Assembly: GCF_010499255.1 (NCBI RefSeq) | Contig: NZ_JAAGRN010000001.1 | Span: forward strand, 372,001 to 436,000 | Direction: 5' to 3' | Length of the DNA: 64,000 bases | Origin: Sheuella amnicola | GTDB taxonomy: Bacteria; Pseudomonadota; Gammaproteobacteria; Burkholderiales; Burkholderiaceae_B | Shown: piece after piece, positions 9,460 through 17,885 of the stretch | How the letters are laid out: every line of letters starts with the position of its first letter | How positions within the stretch are numbered: the stretch's first letter is position 1 | The notes under the pieces: model-generated | Database searches by the model: none | Told to the model about the DNA's origin: nothing | What the model saw: the letters and a program-made list of their open reading frames with translations, nothing else | Translations under genes and position numbers: made by a program

Positions 9460-10382
9460 CAGCAAGCATGACCGCATTCGGCCAGGGAAAGGCCACCATG
9501 GATTTCGGGTCCGTCACTGTCGAGCTTAAATCCGTCAATAGCCGGTATTTGGACATTCAGTTCAGAATGCCGGACGAACTGCGTTTCGCGGAACAACCAA
9601 TGAGGGACCGAATTTCTAAATCCCTCGCGCGAGGAAAAGTCGAGGTACGCGCAAGTTTTGCGCGCAATGTACCCGCGCTTGAGCAAAGACTCACTGAACA
9701 GGCGCTCACGAACATTGCTGACCAACTAAGTCATGTCAGGCGTTATTTGCCTGAAACCAATTCGCCACAACTGCCTGAAATCATCTCGCTGGCAAGCGAT
9801 CAGCAACAAACTGCAATCGACCCTCAACTTTGGGCCAATGCTTGCATGCAAGCGCTTGAGCCTGCACTAGTTCAACTCACCGAAGCCAGATTGCGAGAGG
9901 GCTCACGCCTTGCGATGGCCATGCTCGAAACGTCGAAACAAGTGTGTGAAATCGTAATTATGGTTGAATCGCATTTGCCCGAGTTATTGCAGCAACAACG
10001 GGAAAAGCTCTCCAACAAACTGCGCGAAACGATTCAAAACGCCTTTCCATCCGGGTTTACTCATATCTCCGGTGCTGAGCTATCAGAAAGAATCGCCGGT
10101 GAATCAAGTCTATTTTCACTCCGAATAGATGTCGCGGAAGAGTTGGCAAGACTTAAATCGCACTTGTCCGAACTCGAGTTCCTCTTGTCAGAGCAAAAAA
10201 CAAAATCGACGGGGAAAAATTCGGGAAGCACCGGAAAGAGACTGGATTTCCTTTTTCAGGAAATGAATCGTGAAGCGAATACGCTCGGATCCAAGGCGGG
10301 AAGTCTCGAAATGACTCGCGCCGCCATGGATTTAAAACTCTTGATCGAACAAATGCGCGAACAAGCGATGAATATCGAGTAA
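9456..10382 (+). CDS. yicC: YicC family endoribonuclease
   Basis: 308 residues, usual length. YicC proteins are RNA endonucleases, and yicC is often followed by gmk. The N-terminal YicC_N block begins [20 protein letters not shown] and contains ELKSVNSRYLDIQFRMP. The C-terminal DUF1732 block contains GKRLDFLFQEMNREANTLGSK and ends LKLLIEQMREQAMNIE. The start overlaps the ggt stop (ATGA). The usual partner gmk is 1.8 kb downstream, separated by two minus-strand genes. Confidence 0.93.
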   Translation: MTASMTAFGQGKATMDFGSVTVELKSVNSRYLDIQFRMPDELRFAEQPMRDRISKSLARGKVEVRASFARNVPALEQRLTEQALTNIADQLSHVRRYLPETNSPQLPEIISLASDQQQTAIDPQLWANACMQALEPALVQLTEARLREGSRLAMAMLETSKQVCEIVIMVESHLPELLQQQREKLSNKLRETIQNAFPSGFTHISGAELSERIAGESSLFSLRIDVAEELARLKSHLSELEFLLSEQKTKSTGKNSGSTGKRLDFLFQEMNREANTLGSKAGSLEMTRAAMDLKLLIEQMREQAMNIE

Positions 10383-10398
10383 GCGTGTCGATAAGCGA

Positions 10399-11154
10399 TC
10401 AACCACGCCCAAGATAAGGCATATTTGTGGCCATGATTGTCATGAACTGCACATTCGTTTCAAGTGGAAAGCCCACGATCTGAACGATCGATTGGGCAAC
10501 GTGGTTGACATCCATCCTGGGTTCGACACGAGTCGAACCATCAGGTTGCAAAACGCCCTTTGCCATGCGATCAGTCATTTCGGTCGCAGCGTTACCGATA
10601 TCGATCTGGGTGCAGGCGATATTGTATTTACGCGTATCGAGCGAAATAGACTTGGTCAGGCCGGTTACGGAATGTTTGGTCGCTGTATAGCCGATTGAAA
10701 ATGGCCTTGGCGCATGAGCAGAGATCGAGCCATTATTGATGATGCGCCCGCCCATGGGATTTTGTGATTTCATGATGCGGATGGCACCTTGAGCGCACAA
10801 GAACATACCAGTCAAATTGATATTGACGATATCCCTCCAGACATCAACTGGTAAGTCTTCAATCGGCACTGGAGGACCACCACGCCCAGCGTTATTGAAC
10901 AAAACATCCAACCGCCCCCAGCGGCGGCTGATTTCTGCAAAAAGCGCAGCAACCGACTGCTCGTCAGTCACATCGGTGACAATCGGGTGCAGCCTGTCCT
11001 GGTTTGCTCCGCCCAATTGGCGCGTTTCATCCAGCTTGTCGGCGCGACGACCGGCCAGGGCAACTTGATAACCGGCGGCAGCCAGCGCGAGAGAGGTCGC
11101 ACGTCCGATACCGGAACCCGCGCCTGTCACAACAGCAACTTTCAAATTCGACAT
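10399..11154 (-). CDS. Short-chain dehydrogenase/reductase (SDR)
   Basis: 251 residues, classical SDR. It has [11 protein letters not shown] near residue 11, an NADP-type basic residue after strand two (AGRRADK), NNAGRGG at about 90, Ser in NNGSISAHA, and YTATK for the catalytic Tyr and Lys. The C-terminal part contains [14 protein letters not shown]. It lies 40 bases downstream of the sulfurtransferase gene on the same strand, possibly as an operon. The substrate is unknown. Confidence 0.9.
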   Translation of the reverse strand: MSNLKVAVVTGAGSGIGRATSLALAAAGYQVALAGRRADKLDETRQLGGANQDRLHPIVTDVTDEQSVAALFAEISRRWGRLDVLFNNAGRGGPPVPIEDLPVDVWRDIVNINLTGMFLCAQGAIRIMKSQNPMGGRIINNGSISAHAPRPFSIGYTATKHSVTGLTKSISLDTRKYNIACTQIDIGNAATEMTDRMAKGVLQPDGSTRVEPRMDVNHVAQSIVQIVGFPLETNVQFMTIMATNMPYLGRG

Positions 11155-11194
11155 TTATCTTCCTCTTTTGCGTGTTTACTTTCGACTCGCGGCA

Positions 11195-12058
11195 TTACCG
11201 GCCAGGTCCGGTTTCAACCGGAGAATCCGGCTGAGCGCTCCATTCGCTCCACGACCCGCCATAAAGCGAAGCTCCGGAAAACCCGGCAATCTCCATTGAC
11301 AATAACAAATGGCAAGCTGCAACGCCAGAGCCGCAACTAGCGATGACTTGGCTGGGCGTTCTATCACCGATCAGAGCCTTCAGTTCCGAAGTGAGTGTTG
11401 CGCGATCCTTGAAAAAACCGCTGGCGTCGAGATTATCCTTTGCGGGACGGCTAACTGCGCCAGGCATATGCCCAGCTTTTGCATCGAATGTTTCGTTCTG
11501 GCCTTGAAAACGATCATTCGGGCGCGCATCGATAATCAACTGTTCGGGTTGCTTGAGACTTGCAAGAACATATGCATAATCAACTTTGGAAGCCAGTGGC
11601 TCTCCAACTTTAAAATCGGATACTGGACGCGCAGCAGGCAGATCGGTTGTCAGCGAATAACCTGCCGCAACCCAGGCCTGTAAGCCGCCATCCAGAACCC
11701 GAACCTTTGAATGTCCTACCCACCTTGCCATCCACCAGAGTCGGGAAGCATAAGATCCGCCCGTGCTGTCGTAACCAACGATAGTGGTATCTCCAGTAAC
11801 ACCCAGCTGCGAAAGGCGTTTGGCAAAAGTCTCACGCGTCGGCAAAGGATGACGGCCGTTCTTTCCGGTTTTTGGATCACTCATTAGTTGATCAACGCTG
11901 ACATAGACCGAGCCCGGAATATGAGATTCACCATATTGGCGTCGCCCCAAATCATGATCGACCAAATCGTAACGGCAATCCAGAATCAGCACGCGACCGG
12001 GGTCTTGCACGTAAAGTTGGTGTAGTTCATTGGCTTTAATCAGCGGGGATATCGACAT
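11195..12058 (-). CDS. sseA: 3-mercaptopyruvate/thiosulfate sulfurtransferase
   Basis: 287 residues with two rhodanese domains. The N-terminal inactive domain runs to about 140 (LILDCRYDL, SHIPGSVYVSVD, GRHPLPTRETFA). In the catalytic C-terminal domain the active Cys is C242 in SCGSGVAACH. The CGSGV-A loop is of the mercaptopyruvate sulfurtransferase type, not the CRxG type of thiosulfate rhodaneses. It transfers sulfane sulfur from 3-mercaptopyruvate to thiol acceptors. It is divergent from gmk with 97 bases between starts. Confidence 0.9.
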   Translation of the reverse strand: MSISPLIKANELHQLYVQDPGRVLILDCRYDLVDHDLGRRQYGESHIPGSVYVSVDQLMSDPKTGKNGRHPLPTRETFAKRLSQLGVTGDTTIVGYDSTGGSYASRLWWMARWVGHSKVRVLDGGLQAWVAAGYSLTTDLPAARPVSDFKVGEPLASKVDYAYVLASLKQPEQLIIDARPNDRFQGQNETFDAKAGHMPGAVSRPAKDNLDASGFFKDRATLTSELKALIGDRTPSQVIASCGSGVAACHLLLSMEIAGFSGASLYGGSWSEWSAQPDSPVETGPGR

Positions 12059-12155
12059 GGTCTGTTCCTGTCATTTTGAAGTGTGTGATGATGAAAATGG
12101 TACGACGACAATGCTATGCTTTAACGTCAATTTATAACTTTTTTCATTTTCACTC

Positions 12156-12800
12156 ATGACACTGGCCGCAGGAAACATATTTTTAGTCTCTGCCCCAAGC
12201 GGAGCCGGCAAGTCAAGCCTGGTCAATGCGCTGTTGGCAAAGGATCAATCGATCAGATTGTCCGTATCCTGCACCACGCGTGCACCGCGCCCGGGCGAAG
12301 TCGATGGCAAAGACTATCGTTTTCTAAGTGTCGATGAATTCCTTGATCTTCAGCGCAAAAATCAATTTATCGAGTGGGCAAAGGTTCATGACAACTACTA
12401 TGGCACGCCCCGGGATTTAATTGATCAGGCTACGCATAATGGACAAGATGTCCTGCTTGAAATTGATTGGCAAGGTGCTCGCCAGGTCAAAAAGCTATTT
12501 CCCGGCACAATAGGCATTTTCATCCTGCCGCCATCAATCGTCGCACTCGAAGAAAGGCTTCAGCTTCGTGGACAGGATTCGCAGGAAATCATTTCGAAGC
12601 GGATTCTTGCCGCAAGCGAAGAAATCTCGCACGCATCCGAGTATGAATATGTTATTATTAATCAAGACTTTAGCGTTGCACTGCGGGATCTTGAACTAAT
12701 CATACATTCCGCAAGACTTCGCTATAACAGCCAATCGAACAGACACGCTGAGTTCTTTTCGACTTTTGGTCTCCAACCCGGACAAACATCGATTGGCTAG
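12156..12800 (+). CDS. gmk: Guanylate kinase
   Basis: 214 residues, usual length. It phosphorylates GMP to GDP with ATP. The P-loop is [11 protein letters not shown] near residue 11. The GMP-binding block [19 protein letters not shown] follows, then [15 protein letters not shown] and [15 protein letters not shown]. It is first in the common gmk-rpoZ-spoT group, so nucleotide metabolism and ppGpp turnover are encoded side by side. Confidence 0.97.
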   Translation: MTLAAGNIFLVSAPSGAGKSSLVNALLAKDQSIRLSVSCTTRAPRPGEVDGKDYRFLSVDEFLDLQRKNQFIEWAKVHDNYYGTPRDLIDQATHNGQDVLLEIDWQGARQVKKLFPGTIGIFILPPSIVALEERLQLRGQDSQEIISKRILAASEEISHASEYEYVIINQDFSVALRDLELIIHSARLRYNSQSNRHAEFFSTFGLQPGQTSIG

Positions 12801-12841
12801 CCGTTATACTTTGGCTGATATTCAACATTAACAGGACTAAC

Positions 12842-13045
12842 ATGGCACGCATTACCGTTGACGATTGTCTCGAAAAAATCCCCAATCGCTTCAAGCTGAC
12901 CCTCGTCGCAACCTACCGTGCGCGTGAGCTTGCACAAGGCCATGCACCTCGCATCGACAGCAAAGACAAGCCCACCGTCACCGCTTTGCGTGAAATGGCA
13001 GCCGGCCTGACAGGACTGGAAATGTTGCGCAAGGTTCCGACCTGA
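12842..13045 (+). CDS. rpoZ: RNA polymerase omega subunit
   Basis: 67 residues, normal for betaproteobacterial omega. It begins [20 protein letters not shown] and contains the conserved [11 protein letters not shown] and [13 protein letters not shown] blocks. Omega helps assemble RNA polymerase and forms part of a ppGpp binding site. It lies 41 bases after gmk and 12 bases before spoT. Confidence 0.97.
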   Translation: MARITVDDCLEKIPNRFKLTLVATYRARELAQGHAPRIDSKDKPTVTALREMAAGLTGLEMLRKVPT

Positions 13046-13057
13046 TCGATCAACATC

Positions 13058-15352
13058 ATGGCTTTCCCCGGTTTCCGATATGCGTCATCCGGGCTGCGTG
13101 CCGCACTTAAAGCCGGCACGCGATTTACAAAGAAACAAAGCAGTGAATCCGAAGACAAGACAGTAGCCGTTGCTGGTTCGGCCAAACCTGTCGAAACCGA
13201 GAATGAACCCCCCATCGCCACGATGGCGCGTCTTCAGTCAGTTCTCGAAACCTACCTTTCCCCCAAAGAAGTCAATCTGATTCGCGAGGCTTATCGCTTT
13301 TCCGATCAAGCCCATCTCGGACAGTTTCGATCAAGCGGATCCCCGTACATTACGCATCCGATCGCCGTTGCCGAGATTTGCGCCGGCTGGAAGCTGGATC
13401 ATGATGCGATCTGTGCTGCCCTGCTTCATGATGTCATGGAGGATCAAGGCATAAGCAAGCAGGAGCTTCTCGAAAAGTTCGGCAATGACGTTGCCGATCT
13501 TGTCGACGGGCTGTCCAAGCTTGACAGGCTGGAATTCGCAACGAAGGCGCAACAGCAGGCTGAAAGCTTTCGCAAAATGCTTCTCGCCATGGCGCGCGAT
13601 ATTCGAGTCATCCTGATTAAATTGGCCGATCGATGCCACAACATGCGCACACTCGATGCCGTCAGCCCTGAAAAACGCAGACGTGTCGCACGGGAAACAC
13701 TTGATATATATGCTCCAATCGCGCACAGACTGGGTTTGAATGCGCTTTATCGGGAGCTTCAGGATCTATGCTTCGAAGCCATCTATCCAAACAGATACCG
13801 AGTGCTCGAAAAAGCGGTCAAAGCTGCCCGCGGTAATCGGCGGGAAGTTTTGACCCGTATCAACGAAACGATCGAGCATGCCCTGCCCGCTGCCGGCATT
13901 GACGCTGAAGTTTATGGCCGAGAAAAGACGCTTTATGGCATCTACCACAAGATGGTCGAACAAAATAAATCGTTTTCCAATGTGCTTGATATCTATGGCT
14001 TTCGAGTCATCGTCAACACACTGCCGGAATGCTATCTCGCGCTAGGCATCATTCACCAGCTATATCGCCCTGTTCCGGGAAAATTCAAAGATTACATTGC
14101 GATTCCGAAAGTAAACGGTTACCAGTCTTTGCACACGACACTCGTCGGTCCTTTCGGCACTCCGATAGAGTTTCAGTTTCGAACACACGACATGCACCAA
14201 GTCGCCGAGGAAGGCGTGGCGGCTCACTGGCTTTACAAGTCAGAAGACGCATCCCTGCACGATATTCAGTCCCGCACAAGCAAATCATTGCAATCCCTGC
14301 TTGACATACAAAGCCAAACAGGCAACTCGGGCGAATTTCTTGAGCACGTCAAAGTCGATCTGTTTCCGGACGCAGTTTACGTATTTACGCCAAAAGGCAA
14401 GATCGTTTCCTTGCCCAGAGGCGCAACGCCTGTCGACTTTGCCTATACGATTCATACGGACGTTGGCAACTCAGCGAGTGGCTGCAAGATCAATGGTGAA
14501 CCGGCGGCTCTGCGACGCGAGCTTTCGAGTGGTGACACCGTAGACATCCTCACTTCACCGACTTCACGTCCAAGCGCGCAATGGTTGAATTACGCAAGAA
14601 CCGGACGCGCACGATCGGAAATCAGACACTATTTGCGAACAGTTCAGTATGACGAATCCGTTGCATTCGGCGAAAAAATGCTCGAACAAACCTTGCGTGA
14701 ACTCAATCAGATCATGCCAGCCAAAGATGATGCTGTGTGGGATAAGCTCGCCCGTTCAAGCGGCGCAAAATCGAGAGAAGAAATTCTGTCCGATATCGGC
14801 CTGGGCAAACGTCTCGCAGCTGTCGTGGCCAGGATGCTTACACCGGACCACCCCTTGATCGCAACCACTGCGGCAGCAGACGAACAAATCGTAGCCGCCC
14901 GTAGTATCCCTATTACCATACACGGCAACGAAGGTCAGGCAGTCCAGCTAGCACCCTGTTGCGGTCCATTGCCGGGCGATGCCATTATCGCCGGTATTCG
15001 CGTAGGACACGGTTTGGTCGTTCATACGGCCGAATGTCCCGTGGCCATGCGGGCGCGCGCAAAAGAGCCCGATCGATGGGTGGATATCGCCTGGGATAAG
15101 GAAACTGCAAAACACTTCTCTGCCCGAATCGACATCATGGCTAAAAACGAGAGAGGTGTTTTAAGTCGTATTGCTGCAGAGGTTGCACAAGCAGATTCAA
15201 ATATCATCCACGTAACAATGACAGACGATGCCATGGCAGATATTGTTCTGAATCTGACTGTACAAGTTGATAGTCGCAAGCACCTGGCTCAGGTTTTTAG
15301 ATCTATTCGACGAGTGCCTCAAATACAAAGGATTGTCCGCGTTAAAGGATGA
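13058..15352 (+). CDS. spoT: Bifunctional (p)ppGpp synthetase/hydrolase (RSH family)
   Basis: 764 residues, a long RSH enzyme. The HD hydrolase domain (about residues 75-230) keeps THPIAVAEI and the HDVMED motif, so hydrolase activity is expected. The synthetase domain (about 285-410) has YGIYHKM, LDIYGFRVIV and EFQFRTHDMH. A TGS domain (around 440-500, VYVFTPKGKIVSLPRGATPVDFAY) follows, and an ACT domain near the end (ARIDIMAKNERGVLSRIA). It makes and degrades the stringent-response alarmone. The first 55 residues are poorly conserved; an internal ATG at 13223 is a possible alternative start. Confidence 0.95.
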   Translation: MAFPGFRYASSGLRAALKAGTRFTKKQSSESEDKTVAVAGSAKPVETENEPPIATMARLQSVLETYLSPKEVNLIREAYRFSDQAHLGQFRSSGSPYITHPIAVAEICAGWKLDHDAICAALLHDVMEDQGISKQELLEKFGNDVADLVDGLSKLDRLEFATKAQQQAESFRKMLLAMARDIRVILIKLADRCHNMRTLDAVSPEKRRRVARETLDIYAPIAHRLGLNALYRELQDLCFEAIYPNRYRVLEKAVKAARGNRREVLTRINETIEHALPAAGIDAEVYGREKTLYGIYHKMVEQNKSFSNVLDIYGFRVIVNTLPECYLALGIIHQLYRPVPGKFKDYIAIPKVNGYQSLHTTLVGPFGTPIEFQFRTHDMHQVAEEGVAAHWLYKSEDASLHDIQSRTSKSLQSLLDIQSQTGNSGEFLEHVKVDLFPDAVYVFTPKGKIVSLPRGATPVDFAYTIHTDVGNSASGCKINGEPAALRRELSSGDTVDILTSPTSRPSAQWLNYARTGRARSEIRHYLRTVQYDESVAFGEKMLEQTLRELNQIMPAKDDAVWDKLARSSGAKSREEILSDIGLGKRLAAVVARMLTPDHPLIATTAAADEQIVAARSIPITIHGNEGQAVQLAPCCGPLPGDAIIAGIRVGHGLVVHTAECPVAMRARAKEPDRWVDIAWDKETAKHFSARIDIMAKNERGVLSRIAAEVAQADSNIIHVTMTDDAMADIVLNLTVQVDSRKHLAQVFRSIRRVPQIQRIVRVKG

Positions 15353-15380
15353 CCTGAAGCAATTAAGTCGGAACCCCAGG

Positions 15381-16427
15381 CTATTTTTTAAGCGTGAATT
15401 TGAAAGTCTTGCCGATTGTTTGATTGAAATCGCTGACGCATTGGGATGAGCAGCGAGCGGCCCATTTTGGTGCAACTTTTTGCATGGACAGCCTTTTAGC
15501 CAAGGCAATATCGTCCGGGGACGGTCGAACCAATTTCATCTTTCCCTTTAAACCAAACGGGCAAGCTTTTTGGCCGGTATTGCAGTCGTAGCCGAGTTGT
15601 GTTTGCTGTGAAGAAAAATTCCAGAGACTATCGATGAGTGTGGATATTTTTGCAGTCAAAAATCCCTGAACAGCCGGATCGAGCTGATCCCAGGCTTTTT
15701 GGTTGACAGCATGCGCCTCCATGTTCCAGCCTAGCGGTAACGCATATATATGTGTTGTCACCGTATACCACTTGGCCTGATAAGCAGACATCGCACCTGC
15801 AACTGCGCAAGCGATTGACTTATTCTTGAATGCAGATGGAACATCATTAAAAGCGACTGTCGTACTCTTGGCACCCAGCGCTTCGATTAATTCGGATTGC
15901 GATCTTGTGACGGTTCGAACTTTTTTTCCACGCAATCCTTGAAGGTTTTGAATCGGAAAGTTGCAAAAAAGAACCTGTGGGGCATAAGGAGACACCCCCA
16001 GAAGCTTGGATTGATAAGATCCGGAAATAGCTTTGGATAGAACGGAGGTATATGCACTCACAGCCGTTCGAGCGGTTTTGGGGTCGGTTGCCAGTCCCGC
16101 AATATCAATTGCTTCGGAAACAGGGAACTCATTGGCGTAATATGAAAACGGCACAACACCGAACTCAATGACTCCCTGCTTCATCAGCTTGAAAAGTTCA
16201 GGGCCTTTCAACCCCATGTCGTCGTAAGCCTTCACTTCCGCAGTAATTTGTCCCTTGGAGTCGGTCGGAATTGTTTTTGTCCAGAAGGGCAACTCGATTT
16301 CTTTGTAAGTCGGGCGCGAACTTAGGCCTCCCAAGACTTTAAGCTCGGCAGCGGGGAGCTCCTGAGCCGTTGCTTGAATGCTCATGATTAAAGAAAAAAG
16401 GAAGGCAATTTGCCCAATCCATTTCAT
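15381..16427 (-). CDS. TRAP transporter periplasmic solute-binding protein (DctP family), orphan
   Basis: About 348 residues from the ATG at 16427, which has GGAG nine bases upstream; an earlier ATG at 16445 would add six. A signal peptide ends at IQATAQ. The mature protein has the DctP-type fold: FSYYANEFPVSEAIDIAGL, then LQGLRGKKVRTVTRSQSELIEALGAKSTTVAFNDVPSAF, the family region that contacts the ligand carboxylate. The C-terminal part carries several cysteines (YDCNTGQKACPFG, RCSSQCVSDF) that may form disulfides. No DctQ/DctM membrane genes are nearby. The ligand is unknown. Confidence 0.82.
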   Translation of the reverse strand: MKWIGQIAFLFSLIMSIQATAQELPAAELKVLGGLSSRPTYKEIELPFWTKTIPTDSKGQITAEVKAYDDMGLKGPELFKLMKQGVIEFGVVPFSYYANEFPVSEAIDIAGLATDPKTARTAVSAYTSVLSKAISGSYQSKLLGVSPYAPQVLFCNFPIQNLQGLRGKKVRTVTRSQSELIEALGAKSTTVAFNDVPSAFKNKSIACAVAGAMSAYQAKWYTVTTHIYALPLGWNMEAHAVNQKAWDQLDPAVQGFLTAKISTLIDSLWNFSSQQTQLGYDCNTGQKACPFGLKGKMKLVRPSPDDIALAKRLSMQKVAPKWAARCSSQCVSDFNQTIGKTFKFTLKK

Positions 16428-16534
16428 GCGAACCGCTCCGTACATGTCGATCTGGTTATTCTACCAATCGAACCATAAGAAACAACTTAATTATGTTCCA
16501 AAGTCCACATCAAACATTGGGTTAACCCTGCCCA

Positions 16535-17212
16535 TCACGCGGCTGGCATTAAACGGCCCGAATGTAGGGTGATCTGTCGCTTGCAGCGTGCTGCTAGAAC
16601 CGGGTCATGGGTCACGAGTATCAGTGTTGTTGCGCGTTCGCGGTGCAGCCTGAACATCAAATCGATAATCTTTGCACCAGTCGCCTCATCCAGACTGCCG
16701 GTAGGCTCATCGGCAAAAAGAATTTCCGGATTTTGAACGAATGCCCTTGCAATTGAAACCCGTTGCTGCTCACCACCCGATAAAGTCGAAGGAAAATGGT
16801 TCAAACGATGGCTTAAACCGACGTCTTCAAGGATTTTCCTGGCCGGTTCAGGATCGGATTTACCTGCCAGTTCCAGCGGCAACATGACGTTTTCCAGTGC
16901 GGTTAAGTTTGGCAATAATTGAAAAGATTGAAAAACGAATCCAACATGTTTTGACCTGAAGGTCGCACGGCCATCCTCATCCATCGTAAAAAGACTTTGC
17001 CCTTGGGCAATCACATCGCCGGAGGTAGGCGTATCCAATCCAGCGAGCAGTCCGAGCAAAGTTGATTTGCCAGAACCAGAGGGGCCGGTAATTGCAACGG
17101 AGTCACCGGGCGAAACCGTAAAATGAATGTTGTCCAGAATCGTCAGCATCCCTGTTGCTTCCGAAACTTGTTTAGACAACCCGACCACTTCGATAGAATG
17201 TTGAACAGACAT
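16535..17212 (-). CDS. ybbA: ABC transporter ATP-binding protein, YbbA/LolD type
   Basis: 225 residues, a single ABC ATPase of the MacB/LolD class. Walker A is GPSGSGKST near residue 43, the Q-loop is FVFQSFQLLPNLTA, the signature is LSGGEQQR, and Walker B is ILFADEPTGSLD. It is divergent from tesA, as ybbA is in E. coli, so YbbA is the best name. The expected permease partner ybbP is not next to it; an unrelated TRAP binding-protein gene follows. The start codon overlaps that of tesA head to head (CATG at 17210-17213). Confidence 0.9.
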   Translation of the reverse strand: MSVQHSIEVVGLSKQVSEATGMLTILDNIHFTVSPGDSVAITGPSGSGKSTLLGLLAGLDTPTSGDVIAQGQSLFTMDEDGRATFRSKHVGFVFQSFQLLPNLTALENVMLPLELAGKSDPEPARKILEDVGLSHRLNHFPSTLSGGEQQRVSIARAFVQNPEILFADEPTGSLDEATGAKIIDLMFRLHRERATTLILVTHDPVLAARCKRQITLHSGRLMPAA

Positions 17213-17885
17213 GAAAGAATTCTCTCGTTACCGCCGCAAACTGATTTCAAGTTTTACCGCTTTATTTTTTGTTCCGCTTTGTGTCGAGGCGCAAACACAG
17301 AGCGCGGAAAAAATAAAAATCCTCGTTGTAGGCGATAGTTTATCCGCAGAGTACGGCTTGAAAAGAAATTCCGGATGGGTCAAATTGCTGGAACAAAAAA
17401 TAGCCGAGCAAAATATAGCCGTAACAATTGTCAATGCAAGCATTAGCGGTGATACGACCAGTGGGGGCGCCTCAAGGTTTCCCACACTGATGTCCAGAGA
17501 AAAGCCGGACCTGGTCATCATAGAGTTGGGAGCCAATGATGCGCTACGAGGCCTGTCACTTCAGGCATCGCAAGGCAATCTCGAAAAAATGGTGAATCTG
17601 TCAAAGGATTCAGGAGCGCAAGTCTTGCTGATCGGTATGCAAATACCGCCGAATTACGGCAAACAATACACTGAAGCCTTTGAAAAAATGTTTTCGGCAG
17701 TTTCCGTAAAGTTCAAAACCGGGCTTGTTCCATTTTTATTTGAAGGTTTTGCAGCAGACCGTTCAATGTTTCAATCCGATGGAATTCATCCTAATGAAGC
17801 AGCACAGCCCATCATGATGGAAACTGTGCTGTCAGCCCTAAGGCCAATGCTGCTTAAAGCTTGGCCTCGTCCAGCTCGCCCTTAA
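17211..17885 (+). CDS. tesA: Arylesterase/acyl-CoA thioesterase I, GDSL family
   Basis: 224 residues with a signal peptide ending near VEAQTQ. It is an SGNH hydrolase: block I GDSLSAEYG gives nucleophile S43, the block II Gly is in NASISGDTTSGG, block III is GANDALRG, and block V DGIHPNEAAQ supplies the catalytic Asp and His. The family hydrolyses acyl thioesters, lysophospholipids and esters in the periplasm. The 3' end overlaps the convergent ppiD gene by 32 bases. The start shares two bases with the divergent ybbA start. Confidence 0.93.
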   Translation: MKEFSRYRRKLISSFTALFFVPLCVEAQTQSAEKIKILVVGDSLSAEYGLKRNSGWVKLLEQKIAEQNIAVTIVNASISGDTTSGGASRFPTLMSREKPDLVIIELGANDALRGLSLQASQGNLEKMVNLSKDSGAQVLLIGMQIPPNYGKQYTEAFEKMFSAVSVKFKTGLVPFLFEGFAADRSMFQSDGIHPNEAAQPIMMETVLSALRPMLLKAWPRPARP

